Positions 1 to 7,519 of a stretch of DNA of 64,000 nucleotides are shown here, piece by piece. The notes beneath the pieces are model-generated. The model searched no databases and had not been told where the DNA came from. It saw nothing but the letters and a program-made list of their open reading frames with translations. How positions within the stretch are numbered: position 1 is the stretch's first letter; each line of letters opens with the position of its first letter. The position numbers were made by a program, and so were the translations under genes. Source of the stretch: Flaviramulus sp. BrNp1-15 (GTDB lineage Bacteria; Bacteroidota; Bacteroidia; Flavobacteriales; Flavobacteriaceae); the NCBI RefSeq assembly GCF_022259695.1, contig NZ_CP092099.1, positions 2,936,001 through 3,000,000 on the forward strand, in the 5' to 3' direction.

Positions 1-570
1 GAAAAAATAGACATCATTAAAGATGATGTGCGCCACATCATGGAAACCTTAGGTTTAGATTTAACCGACGATAGTTTAAATGGCACACCAAATCGTGTAG
101 CTAAAATGTTTGTTAAAGAAATTTTTGGCGGTTTAGACCCTGCAAAAAAGCCTAAAGCTTCTACCTTCGAAAATAAATACAAATACGGTGAAATGTTGGT
201 TGAAAAAAACATTACTGTATACTCAACTTGCGAGCATCATTTATTACCAATTGTTGGTAAAGCTCATATTGCATACATTTCTAACGGTACCGTTGTTGGA
301 TTATCTAAAATGAATCGTATTGTAGATTATTTTGCAAAACGTCCGCAAGTACAAGAGCGTTTAACCATTCAAATAGTAAAAGAATTACAGGAGGTTTTAA
401 ACACCCAAGATGTAGCTTGTGTTATTGATGCTAAACATTTATGCGTAAATTCCAGAGGTATTAGAGATATAGAAAGTAGTACCGTAACTTCAGAATTTGG
501 CGGAAAGTTTAAAGACAAAGCTATTCGCAGAGAATTTTTAGATTATATAAAATTAGACACAAAGTTTTAA
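1..570 (+). CDS. folE: GTP cyclohydrolase I, 5'-truncated by window edge
   Basis: Converts GTP to 7,8-dihydroneopterin triphosphate, the first step of folate/pterin synthesis, in the cytoplasm. The frame is open from base 1 with no stop, so the true start lies before the window; the GTG at 28 is internal. Visible signatures are the zinc-binding STCEHH segment with the following LLPIVGKAH, and a second signature KHLCVNSRGIRD, which carries the second zinc cysteine. The C-terminus is complete and ends 31 bases before cysS on the same strand. About 190 of the usual 210-220 residues are present. The family call is very secure. Confidence 0.97.
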   Translation, partial: EKIDIIKDDVRHIMETLGLDLTDDSLNGTPNRVAKMFVKEIFGGLDPAKKPKASTFENKYKYGEMLVEKNITVYSTCEHHLLPIVGKAHIAYISNGTVVGLSKMNRIVDYFAKRPQVQERLTIQIVKELQEVLNTQDVACVIDAKHLCVNSRGIRDIESSTVTSEFGGKFKDKAIRREFLDYIKLDTKF

Positions 571-601
571 TTTAGTTTGATTAAAAACCAACCTAACCAC
601 A

Positions 602-2083
602 ATGCTGCTTTACAAAGAACAACAAATTCAAATATATAATTCTCTTACTGGTAAAAAGGAAATTTTCAAACCCATAAACGAAGGCTATGTAGGCATGTAT
701 GTTTGTGGTCCAACGGTATACAGCAATGTTCATTTAGGCAACGTAAGAACCTTTATGTCTTTTGATATGATTTTTCGATATCTAAAACATTTGGGCTTTA
801 AAGTTAGGTATGTACGCAACATTACTGATGCAGGACATTTAGAAAATGATGCTGATGCAGGCGAAGATAAAATCACAAAAAAAGCACGTTTAGAGCAAAT
901 TGAACCTATGGAAGTTGTGCAACGTTATACCGTTGATTTTCATAACATTCTAAACACCTTCAATTTTTTACCACCAAGTATTGAGCCTACTGCAACAGGT
1001 CATATTATTGAACAAATTGAACTTATTAAAAACATTATAAATAATGGTTTTGCTTACGAAGTAAACGGATCTGTATATTTTGATGTGCATAAGTTTAACG
1101 AAACAAACGAATACGGAAAATTAAGCAAGCGTAAACTTGAAGATTTAATTCATAACACACGTGCCCTTGATGGGCAAAGTGATAAAAAAAATCCGCAAGA
1201 TTTTGCACTTTGGAAAAAAGCCGAACCTCAACACATTATGCGTTGGCCTTCTCCTTGGAGTGATGGTTTTCCTGGTTGGCATTTAGAGTGTACAGCAATG
1301 AGCACCAAATACTTAGGTGAAACATTTGATATTCATGGTGGCGGAATGGATTTAAAGTTCCCGCATCACGAATGTGAAATTGCACAAAATGAAGCCGCTA
1401 TAGGTAAATCGCCAGTTAATTATTGGATGCATGCTAATATGCTTGAGCTTAACGGACAACGCATGTCTAAAACTACAGGGAACACTGTTAATCCAGATGA
1501 ATTACTATCTGGAAACAATAAATTCTTCAGTAAAGCATTTGCACCAAGCGTTATTCGGTTTTTTATTGCACAAGCACACTATAGAAGCATTTTAGACTTA
1601 ACAGATGACGGTTTATTAGCCAGTGAAAAAGGCTTTTACAGATTGATGGATGCCATTAATGTAATGGACGGATTAAAAGCTTCTGAAACATCTACCATAA
1701 ACATTACTGCATGGAAACAGAAATGTTACGATGCTATGAATGACGATTTTAATTCCCCAATTTTAATTGCGCATTTATTTGAGGCAGTTAAATATATAAA
1801 TCAGGTTAAAGAAGGTTCTGCAACCTTAACAGCAGAAGACTTAACGACTTTAAAGAATACTGTAAACACGTTTTCTTTTGATGTTTTAGGCTTAGAAAAC
1901 GTAACTAAAAGTGACTCAGGAACCGACAAACTATCTGGAGCCGTTGATGTTTTAATTAAGTTAAGACAAGAAGCCAGAGCCAATAAAGATTTTGCATTGT
2001 CTGATAAAATTCGTGACGAATTAGCTGAAGTTGGTATTCAACTTAAAGATGGTAAAGACGGTACAACGTTTAGCCTCTCCTAA
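602..2083 (+). CDS. cysS: cysteinyl-tRNA synthetase
   Basis: Class I aminoacyl-tRNA synthetase that charges tRNA-Cys. At 493 residues it has the usual length. The zinc-binding and HIGH-type region reads [13 protein letters not shown] at residues 35-47, giving HLGN as the HIGH equivalent. HLECTAM and [10 protein letters not shown] carry further zinc ligands, and RMSKTTGN near residue 287 is the KMSKS loop. ATG 602 starts directly at MLLYKEQ, typical of the family. The last codons (Ser-Leu-Ser-stop) fall inside a repeated palindromic sequence that continues downstream, so the extreme C-terminus may have been rewritten by that repeat. Confidence 0.97.
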   Translation: MLLYKEQQIQIYNSLTGKKEIFKPINEGYVGMYVCGPTVYSNVHLGNVRTFMSFDMIFRYLKHLGFKVRYVRNITDAGHLENDADAGEDKITKKARLEQIEPMEVVQRYTVDFHNILNTFNFLPPSIEPTATGHIIEQIELIKNIINNGFAYEVNGSVYFDVHKFNETNEYGKLSKRKLEDLIHNTRALDGQSDKKNPQDFALWKKAEPQHIMRWPSPWSDGFPGWHLECTAMSTKYLGETFDIHGGGMDLKFPHHECEIAQNEAAIGKSPVNYWMHANMLELNGQRMSKTTGNTVNPDELLSGNNKFFSKAFAPSVIRFFIAQAHYRSILDLTDDGLLASEKGFYRLMDAINVMDGLKASETSTINITAWKQKCYDAMNDDFNSPILIAHLFEAVKYINQVKEGSATLTAEDLTTLKNTVNTFSFDVLGLENVTKSDSGTDKLSGAVDVLIKLRQEARANKDFALSDKIRDELAEVGIQLKDGKDGTTFSLS

Positions 2084-2109
2084 ATCCTCTCCAAAAGAGA
2101 GGGCTTTTA
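2067..2109. repeat. palindromic element overlapping the cysS stop codon
   Basis: The sequence AGCCTCTCC-TAA-ATCC is followed by CTCTCCAAAAGAGAGG and GCTTTTAG. CCTCTC and GAGAGG form a hairpin, and AGCCTCTCC partly repeats the stem. The cysS stop codon sits within the element. It could serve as a transcription terminator, but the T tract is short. From memory, similar CTCTCC/GGAGAG elements are dispersed in flavobacterial genomes; this was not checked. Confidence 0.55.
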
Positions 2110-2134
2110 GCGTAGTATGTGAGCGCATTCGAAG

Positions 2135-2153
2135 TGTCATTTTCAAAATGATA
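2135..2153. repeat. short perfect-arm palindrome TGTCATTTT/AAAATGATA
   Basis: TGTCATTTTCAAAATGATA is a near-perfect palindrome between cysS and yidD. It begins with the same TGTCAT boundary as the larger repeats nearby and may be a decayed half-element. Confidence 0.4.
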
Positions 2154-2171
2154 TAAAAACAAAATAAGTTC

Positions 2172-2240
2172 TGTCATTCCGCACTTGATGCGGAATCCAC
2201 TTTGAAACTAAAATAGATTCCCTCTTTCGAGGGAATGACA
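2172..2240. repeat. REP-like double hairpin bounded by TGTCATTCC and GGGAATGACA
   Basis: The element opens with TGTCATTCCGC, contains a first hairpin (TTCCGCacttgatGCGGAA), an A/T-rich spacer and a second hairpin (TTCCCTCtttcGAGGGAA), and closes with ATGACA. The outer ends are inverted copies of each other. The design matches the other TGTCAT-bounded elements in this window. It ends seven bases before the yidD start. Confidence 0.7.
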
Positions 2241-2246
2241 ATTAAA

Positions 2247-2471
2247 ATGTTTAAAAAACTACTTATAGCACCGTTTTTGTTTTTGATAAAAGTGTATCAA
2301 ACATTTTTATCACCAATAATGCCTGCAACGTGCAGATACCAGCCAACATGCTCACATTATAGTAAAGAAGCACTACAAAAACATGGGTTATTTAAAGGCG
2401 GGTGGCTAGCTATAAAACGCATTTTTAGTTGTCACCCTTGGGGCGGAAGTGGTTATGATCCTGTGCCATAA
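2247..2471 (+). CDS. yidD: membrane protein insertion efficiency factor YidD
   Basis: Small amphipathic membrane-associated protein of the YidD (DUF37/UPF0161) family, which assists insertion of inner-membrane proteins alongside YidC. It shows the family features: [19 protein letters not shown] near the N-terminus, the cysteine-bearing [10 protein letters not shown], and the C-terminal [14 protein letters not shown] start it at ATG 2247 (74 residues). An in-frame ATG at 2235 lies inside the upstream repeat element (its ATGACA end) and would only add four residues. Unlike many bacteria, no rnpA, rpmH or yidC is adjacent; rpmH is about 32 kb away. Confidence 0.93.
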   Translation: MFKKLLIAPFLFLIKVYQTFLSPIMPATCRYQPTCSHYSKEALQKHGLFKGGWLAIKRIFSCHPWGGSGYDPVP

Positions 2472-2476
2472 TTTTT

Positions 2477-2504
2477 TGTCATTCTGAACTTGATTAAGAA
2501 TCTT
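2477..2504. repeat. REP-like half element downstream of yidD
   Basis: TGTCATTCTGAACTTGATTAAGAATCTT resembles one arm of the TGTCAT-bounded elements (the TGTCATTCTGA...AAGAATC type). yidD is therefore flanked on both sides by members of the repeat family. Confidence 0.55.
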
Positions 2505-2559
2505 ATCATAAATAACAAATCACATCAAAAGACTCCGAATTTTCAATCCTATTTCTTCT

Positions 2560-2567
2560 TAACTTTG
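2560..2567 (+). promoter_or_regulatory. possible -7 box TAACTTTG upstream of the amidohydrolase
   Basis: Matches the Bacteroidetes -7 consensus TAnnTTTG and would give a leader of about 130 bases. A second candidate, TAAATTTG, lies at 2657-2664, nearer the start. No clear TTTG sits 19 bases upstream of either. Confidence 0.35.
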
Positions 2568-2656
2568 CAAACTAATTTTGACTACATTTTCTTTACAATC
2601 CATCTCCCTGAAAAGTTCTGAAATTATCCAATTCCGTGAATAGCGTTTTTTAATTT

Positions 2657-2664
2657 TAAATTTG
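2657..2664 (+). promoter_or_regulatory. possible -7 box TAAATTTG, proximal amidohydrolase promoter
   Basis: TAnnTTTG match placed to start transcription about 35 bases before the ATG at 2706. It is the better placed of the two candidates in this intergenic stretch. Confidence 0.4.
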
Positions 2665-2705
2665 TAAAATTATTGTACATTACTAAGAACTAAAAACCAA
2701 TAATT

Positions 2706-4433
2706 ATGAAATTAAGATATTTCCCTTTCTTAAGTATGGCTTTGCTCCTGTTATTTCTTATAGCTTGCTCTAGTCCTAAAAAGGAGTTTGCAACCATGCT
2801 TATTTTTGGTGGAAAAATTTACACAGTAGACTCTATTCAAACTACTGTAGAGGCTGTAGCTACAAAAAACAATGTGATTATTTTTGCTGGTAGCCTCACA
2901 CAAGCTGAAAAATTTAAAAATGAGCAAACACAACTTATTGATTTAAAAGGAAAAACCATGACACCTGGTTTAATTGAAGGCCATGGCCATTTTATGGGTT
3001 TAGGTTATAATGAATTGAATCTAGATTTAATGAACACCAAAAGTTATCAAGATATTATAGATGCAGTTGCGGAGCGTGTAAAAACTGCTAAACCTGGAGA
3101 ATGGATTTTAGGTAGAGGATGGCACCAAAGTAAATGGGATTCTATGCCTTCTGGAATGGTGAAAGGTTTTCAAACACATCATAGATTAAGTGAAGTATCA
3201 CCAAACAACCCCGTTTATTTAAGTCACGCTAGTGGTCATGCAGGATTTGCTAATGCCAATGCCATGAGAATTGCTGGTTTGCAAACTTTAGCAAAGGAAG
3301 GTATTAAAGATTTTGAAAAAAAAGAAGGAGAAGTTATAGTAGATGAATTTGGTAGACCAACTGGAATATTTAATGAACTTGCCCAATCTTTAATTTACAA
3401 GCATATACCCGAAGACACCCCTGAATCTGCTGATCAGGCATTTAAACTAGCTACTGAAGCTTGTCATAAAAATGGCATTACAAGTTTTCATGATGCAGGT
3501 ATACCAAGGTCTACTATTGCGTTGTATAAAAAAATGAAATCTAAAGGTAAAATGAATACTAGGATTTATGCAATGCTTGCAGGCTGGGATAACGAATTAC
3601 TTAATTATTGGTATTCAAAAGGTCCTTTAATAGATCCAGATCATTTACTTACTATAAGGTCTATAAAATTACACTGTGATGGTGCATTAGGTTCTCGCGG
3701 AGCATGGCTCCTCGAACCTTATACAGATCGTCCGGATCATTTTGGTCACGAAACCCTACCTATGGATATTGTAAAAAAAACAGCTTTAGATGGTCTTAAA
3801 AATGATTTTCAAGTGTGTTCTCATGCTATTGGAGATCGTGCAAATAAGGAAATTCTTAATAGATATGAACTCGCATTTAAGGAAATGCCAGAAAAAACCA
3901 AAGATCATAGGTTTAGAATAGAACACGCACAACATCTACACCCTGATGACATACCTCGCTTTTCGGAATTAGGTGTCATACCAGCTATGCAAGCTATGCA
4001 CATGTCTTCTGATAGGCCATGGGCAATTGACCGGTTAGGAGAAAAACGTATCAAAGAAGGTGCATATATGTGGCAAGCTTTACTGCAAAGTGGTATCCCT
4101 ATTGTAAATGGAACTGATGTTCCTGTTGAACCACTCAATCCAATAGCCAGCTTTTACGCTAGTGTAAGTAGAAAAACACTAAAAGGCCTACCAGAAGGCG
4201 GTTATGAACCTGAACAAAAAATGACACGAGAACAAGCATTAAAGTCTTACACATTAGATGCTGCTTTTGGTGCCTTTGAAGAACATATTAAAGGATCAAT
4301 CGCTATAGGTAAACTAGCTGATTTCACTATTTATAATCAAGATTTAATGACAGTAGCAGAAGATGAAATATTAAATACCAAAATTGCTATGACCATTTTT
4401 GATGGTAAAGTGGTCTATTCTTTGAACGAATAG
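2706..4433 (+). CDS. amidohydrolase family lipoprotein (YtcJ-like)
   Basis: Secreted or periplasmic metal-dependent hydrolase of the amidohydrolase 3 (YtcJ/NfdA-like) group; the substrate is unknown. Residues 1-22 form a lipoprotein signal ending in a lipobox (FLIACSS). The metal-binding GHGHF motif is near residue 94, followed by later metal/active-site regions HCDGALGSRGAW, CSHAIGDRAN and RIEHAQH, and a late GTDVPVEP motif. The C-terminus returns to the composite beta-sandwich (GKLADFTIYNQD). Its 575 residues suit the family. It is monocistronic; a pepD-tail fragment and a repeat element follow it. Confidence 0.92.
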   Translation: MKLRYFPFLSMALLLLFLIACSSPKKEFATMLIFGGKIYTVDSIQTTVEAVATKNNVIIFAGSLTQAEKFKNEQTQLIDLKGKTMTPGLIEGHGHFMGLGYNELNLDLMNTKSYQDIIDAVAERVKTAKPGEWILGRGWHQSKWDSMPSGMVKGFQTHHRLSEVSPNNPVYLSHASGHAGFANANAMRIAGLQTLAKEGIKDFEKKEGEVIVDEFGRPTGIFNELAQSLIYKHIPEDTPESADQAFKLATEACHKNGITSFHDAGIPRSTIALYKKMKSKGKMNTRIYAMLAGWDNELLNYWYSKGPLIDPDHLLTIRSIKLHCDGALGSRGAWLLEPYTDRPDHFGHETLPMDIVKKTALDGLKNDFQVCSHAIGDRANKEILNRYELAFKEMPEKTKDHRFRIEHAQHLHPDDIPRFSELGVIPAMQAMHMSSDRPWAIDRLGEKRIKEGAYMWQALLQSGIPIVNGTDVPVEPLNPIASFYASVSRKTLKGLPEGGYEPEQKMTREQALKSYTLDAAFGAFEEHIKGSIAIGKLADFTIYNQDLMTVAEDEILNTKIAMTIFDGKVVYSLNE

Positions 4434-4463
4434 ACCCACATAAATATAAGTTTGAAAAAATTA

Positions 4464-4506
4464 CTTAACGGGAATACGTTTCAAAGTCTCCAAAACAAAC
4501 TTCCAA
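4464..4506 (-). pseudogene. decayed extra copy (A) of the pepD 3' end
   Basis: Read on the minus strand, this stretch encodes WKFVLETLKRIPVK followed by TAA. The genuine pepD tail at 5984-6033 encodes WKFVLEILKHIPEKS followed by TAG. The two agree at about 37 of 43 bases by eye, and the copy has its own stop codon in the same place. Homology stops abruptly after the bases encoding the Trp, where a repeat element begins. It is a fragment only and could not be functional. Confidence 0.75.
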
Positions 4507-4591
4507 ATCATTTCGAAATGAGGAACGATTGAGAAATCACATCAAGTTGAATAAATATTAAAATATTATACCTTCTACCGTCGACATGACA
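4504..4591. repeat. dispersed element copy A (TCATTTCGAAATGAGG ... TCGACATGACA)
   Basis: Begins AATCATTTCGAAATGAGG and ends CCGTCGACATGACA. About 42 bases at the left (4504-4548) are almost identical to the element at 5879-5975. The right arm is an imperfect inverted copy of the left. It directly abuts the pepD-tail fragment, as copy B does. Confidence 0.75.
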
Positions 4592-4734
4592 TCCAATTCA
4601 TGCTCTTGACTATATAAAAAATTTCAACTACTTTAGTTTAAAGTTAGAAATAGCTATTAAAATAATTTCATATATCGATAATTACCATACATTAAACAAA
4701 ACCCGATAAACATGAAATCAAAATTAAACATCAC

Positions 4735-5760
4735 ATGAAAAAAGTACAAACCATTATTTTATTTATAAGTATAATAAGTTTCATTAACTGTTCTACTGAT
4801 ACAAACAAAAATATAAATGATCAAAAAGCTTTTTTAAAGGCAACAATAAATGGACAGGAATTAGATTATGGAAATGTTTCTAGCCAAATAACTTCTTTCG
4901 TTGAAGCGACTTTATGGGATAACAAGCGACTAGTTATTAAGGGCTATGATATTGATTTGAATACTAACTTAGAATTAACCGTTGGAGAGACTTTTCTAGA
5001 AAATCAAATTAAAGAAGGTACATACAAAATTGGCACGCAACAAGACAACTTAGAAACCAATATACTGCATTTTAATTCTGCTGACACAAACATGAATAAT
5101 ACTGCGTCTACAGAAGATTATTTGGGTGTTTATGGCTGTAATGTTCTAGATAGCAACCAAGTAGGCGAAATTAAAATTATAAGTTTAGATACAAAAAATA
5201 AAATTATCTCTGGCACTTTTAGCGGAACCCTATTTAGATGGATAGACATTACTACTAGGGAATTAAAAAATATTATTATAACAAATGGAACTTTTACTCT
5301 TCCTTATATTGATAGAGGTGTAGAAGATAACCCTGATAAAAATATAATTTCAGCAAGAGTTAATGGCTTTAGTCTAGTGACTGACGATCCAGGATCACCT
5401 GATTCTCGTAGATCTTTAGCCTCAGGTATTGATAAAATCCACATTAATGGCTATGACGGAAATTTTGGAAGAATTAAAATAGCTGTCAGTTCAGATGTAA
5501 ATTCTGGTAATAATTATTATTATCAACCAGACGGAAGCTTTCAATCTTTGGGAATACATTTCGAAAATAGAATTAATTTACCTGAAAATTTATTGAATAT
5601 TAACCCGAATCAATCTAATGACTCATATATTTCTATAATTGATCACGATCCAGAAACAAACATTATAGAAGGAACATTTTATATTGAAAATTCTGAAATT
5701 ATGGGTAGAACTATTACTGATGGATACTTTAAAGTAGAATATGTTGATGATGTGGATTAA
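4735..5760 (+). CDS. lipoprotein with two similar beta-rich domains (DUF6252-like)
   Basis: Predicted lipoprotein: the signal ends at INCSTD, with the lipid-acceptor Cys near residue 20. I do not know its function. It appears to hold two copies of one module. The first runs about residues 32-195 (ATINGQ ... IISLDTKNKIISGTFSG ... ITNGTFTLPY). The second runs about 206-341 (ARVNGF ... ISIIDHDPETNIIEGTFYI ... ITDGYFKVEY). The closing pattern (D-x-x-x-x-I-I-x-G-T-F, then I-T-x-G-x-F) resembles DUF6252-type proteins of Flavobacteriaceae. The gene is flanked by direct repeats of pepD tail plus dispersed element, which suggests it was inserted or duplicated here. No pathway can be assigned. Confidence 0.8.
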   Translation: MKKVQTIILFISIISFINCSTDTNKNINDQKAFLKATINGQELDYGNVSSQITSFVEATLWDNKRLVIKGYDIDLNTNLELTVGETFLENQIKEGTYKIGTQQDNLETNILHFNSADTNMNNTASTEDYLGVYGCNVLDSNQVGEIKIISLDTKNKIISGTFSGTLFRWIDITTRELKNIIITNGTFTLPYIDRGVEDNPDKNIISARVNGFSLVTDDPGSPDSRRSLASGIDKIHINGYDGNFGRIKIAVSSDVNSGNNYYYQPDGSFQSLGIHFENRINLPENLLNINPNQSNDSYISIIDHDPETNIIEGTFYIENSEIMGRTITDGYFKVEYVDDVD

Positions 5761-5837
5761 TATTAATTAAAAATAGAATTCCTATTTATTAAGAATAGTT
5801 AGCAATTATTTTGAAACAAACTAAACAATAAAATATC

Positions 5838-5880
5838 AATTCTCAGGAATATCCTTCAAAATCACTAATACAAACTAACA
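5838..5880 (-). pseudogene. decayed extra copy (B) of the pepD 3' end
   Basis: On the minus strand this reads FVLVILKDIPEN followed by TGA, preceded by an in-frame TAG. About 36 of 43 bases agree with the true pepD tail. Homology ends at the same position as in copy A, again at the junction with a dispersed element. Confidence 0.7.
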
Positions 5881-5975
5881 AATCATTTCGAAATGAGGAA
5901 CGATTGAGAAATCACATCAAGTTAAATAATTTTACAACTAATTAATATGTGATGTCTCCTATCGTCGACATGACA
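5879..5975. repeat. dispersed element copy B (TCATTTCGAAATGAGG ... TCGACATGACA)
   Basis: The left arm starts AATCATTTCGAAATGAGG and runs to AATCACAT. The right arm, ATGTGATGTCTCC...TCGACATGACA, is its imperfect inverted copy, giving a long palindrome with an A/T-rich centre. It is nearly identical in its left arm to copy A and lies just before the stop codon of pepD. Confidence 0.78.
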
Positions 5976-5983
5976 AAAGAATA

Positions 5984-7447
5984 CTAACTCTTCTCGGGAA
6001 TATGCTTCAAAATCTCTAAAACAAACTTCCAATATTTTTGAACCGACGATATTTGAGCGCGTTCGTCTGGTGAATGTGCTCCTTTAATGTTTGGTCCAAA
6101 ACTAATCATATCCATTTCTGGGTAATTTTGCCCCAAAATACCACATTCTAAACCTGCATGACATGCTGCTACATGAGGTTTCTCACCATTTAAATCCTCA
6201 TAAAGTTTAGTCATTACTTTTAAAATAGATGAATCCATATTTGGTGTCCACCCAGGATAATCACCACTAAATTCAACTTCGCAACCGGTAAGCTCAAAAG
6301 TAGCCCGAAGCATATTGGCTAAATCCATTTTAGAACTTTCTACAGAGGAACGTGTTAAACATCCAATTTTAATATTGCCATCTTTTACAATAACTCGTGC
6401 TATATTATTTGAGGTTTCTACCAATTCTGGTATATCTGCACTCATACGATAAACACCGTTTAAAGCCGCATAAATTGCTCTAGTTAATCCTTCTTGAACA
6501 CCTAAATCCATAATGTTTTTTGGCGTTTCTACTTTAGAAACACTAATTTCTAAATCGGGTTCCATGGTTTTAAGCTCTTTTCCAATGACTTCAGCTTGTA
6601 ACTTCATTTCATATAAAAAAGCCTCTTCATGAATAGCATCAATAGCTACAATGGCATTACTTTCTCTTGGAATAGCATTTCGCAAACTACCTCCATCAAT
6701 TTCAGAAATTCGCAAACCAAAATTCTCAAAACCATCAAACAACAATCGGTTCATTATTTTATTAGCATTTCCTAAACCTTCATGTATTTGCATTCCAGAA
6801 TGTCCGCCTTGTAAACCTTTAACTGAAATCTTAAAACCAATTTTAAATTCTGGTGTTTCTTCTTCATTATAGGTTCTGGTTGCTGTAACATCAATTCCAC
6901 CAGCACACCCTACTCCTATTTCGTCATCTTCTTCCGTGTCTAAATTCAATAAAATACCACCCGACAGCAAACCGCCTTTCAATCCCATGGCGCCTGTCAT
7001 TCCTGTTTCTTCATCTATAGTAAACAACGCTTCAATAGCAGGATGCGGAATATCTATACTTTCTAAAATAGCCATAATAGTAGCCACCCCTAAACCATTA
7101 TCGGCACCTAAAGTGGTTCCTTTTGCTTTTACCCAATCGCCTTCTATATACATCTCAATACCTTGGGTATCAAAATCAAAAACGGTATCACCATTTTTTT
7201 GGTGAACCATATCTAAATGCGACTGCATAACCACAGTAGTTCTGTTTTCCATTCCCGCAGTTGCTGGTTTCTTTATTATAACGTTTCCAACTTCGTCTTC
7301 TATAGTTTCTAACCCAAGTTTTTTACCAAAATCTTTCATGAAAGCAATAACTCGCTCTTCTTTTTTTGATGGTCTTGGTACTGCGTTTAAATCTGCAAAA
7401 TTATTCCACAGTGTTTGTGGTTTTAACTGTCTTATTTCTGAATTCAT
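5984..7447 (-). CDS. pepD: aminoacyl-histidine dipeptidase (PepD-type, M20 family)
   Basis: Cytosolic M20 metallopeptidase that cleaves Xaa-His and other dipeptides. Metal and catalytic motifs are present in order: HLDMVHQK with the first zinc His/Asp, GADNGLG with the bridging Asp, FTIDEETGMTG with the catalytic Glu and metal Glu, and NLDTEEDDEIGVGCAGG. GGHSGMQIHEG marks the dimerisation (lid) domain, and HAGLECG and PNIKGAHSPDE complete the site. The 487 residues match the family. A -7 box (TACCTTTG on the minus strand, 7469-7476) lies about 22 bases from the start. Two decayed copies of its 3' end lie downstream. Confidence 0.95.
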   Translation of the reverse strand: MNSEIRQLKPQTLWNNFADLNAVPRPSKKEERVIAFMKDFGKKLGLETIEDEVGNVIIKKPATAGMENRTTVVMQSHLDMVHQKNGDTVFDFDTQGIEMYIEGDWVKAKGTTLGADNGLGVATIMAILESIDIPHPAIEALFTIDEETGMTGAMGLKGGLLSGGILLNLDTEEDDEIGVGCAGGIDVTATRTYNEEETPEFKIGFKISVKGLQGGHSGMQIHEGLGNANKIMNRLLFDGFENFGLRISEIDGGSLRNAIPRESNAIVAIDAIHEEAFLYEMKLQAEVIGKELKTMEPDLEISVSKVETPKNIMDLGVQEGLTRAIYAALNGVYRMSADIPELVETSNNIARVIVKDGNIKIGCLTRSSVESSKMDLANMLRATFELTGCEVEFSGDYPGWTPNMDSSILKVMTKLYEDLNGEKPHVAACHAGLECGILGQNYPEMDMISFGPNIKGAHSPDERAQISSVQKYWKFVLEILKHIPEKS

Positions 7448-7468
7448 AATTTTAAAAGTAATGTTTTA

Positions 7469-7476
7469 CAAAGGTA
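7469..7476 (-). promoter_or_regulatory. -7 box TACCTTTG of pepD
   Basis: TAnnTTTG match on the minus strand. It implies a leader of about 15 bases before the pepD ATG. Confidence 0.5.
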
Positions 7477-7519
7477 GTTATTCTGAATAGGAATTATAAA
7501 CATTTCCTTATTTTTGAAT

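Larger units (their letters stand above)
4434..4734. other. intergenic stretch before the duplicated-domain lipoprotein
   Basis: The first half holds the pepD-tail fragment and repeat copy A. From about 4592 to 4734 I see only A/T-rich sequence with a nine-codon ORF (ATG 4711, MKSKLNIT) whose TGA overlaps the ATG of the next gene. The overlap could allow translational coupling, but an ORF this short may be chance. Confidence 0.5.

Noticed and set aside
4711-4737. Nine-codon ORF overlapping the lipoprotein ATG
   Set aside because: The ATGA overlap could allow coupling, but in sequence this A/T-rich such short ORFs are expected by chance.
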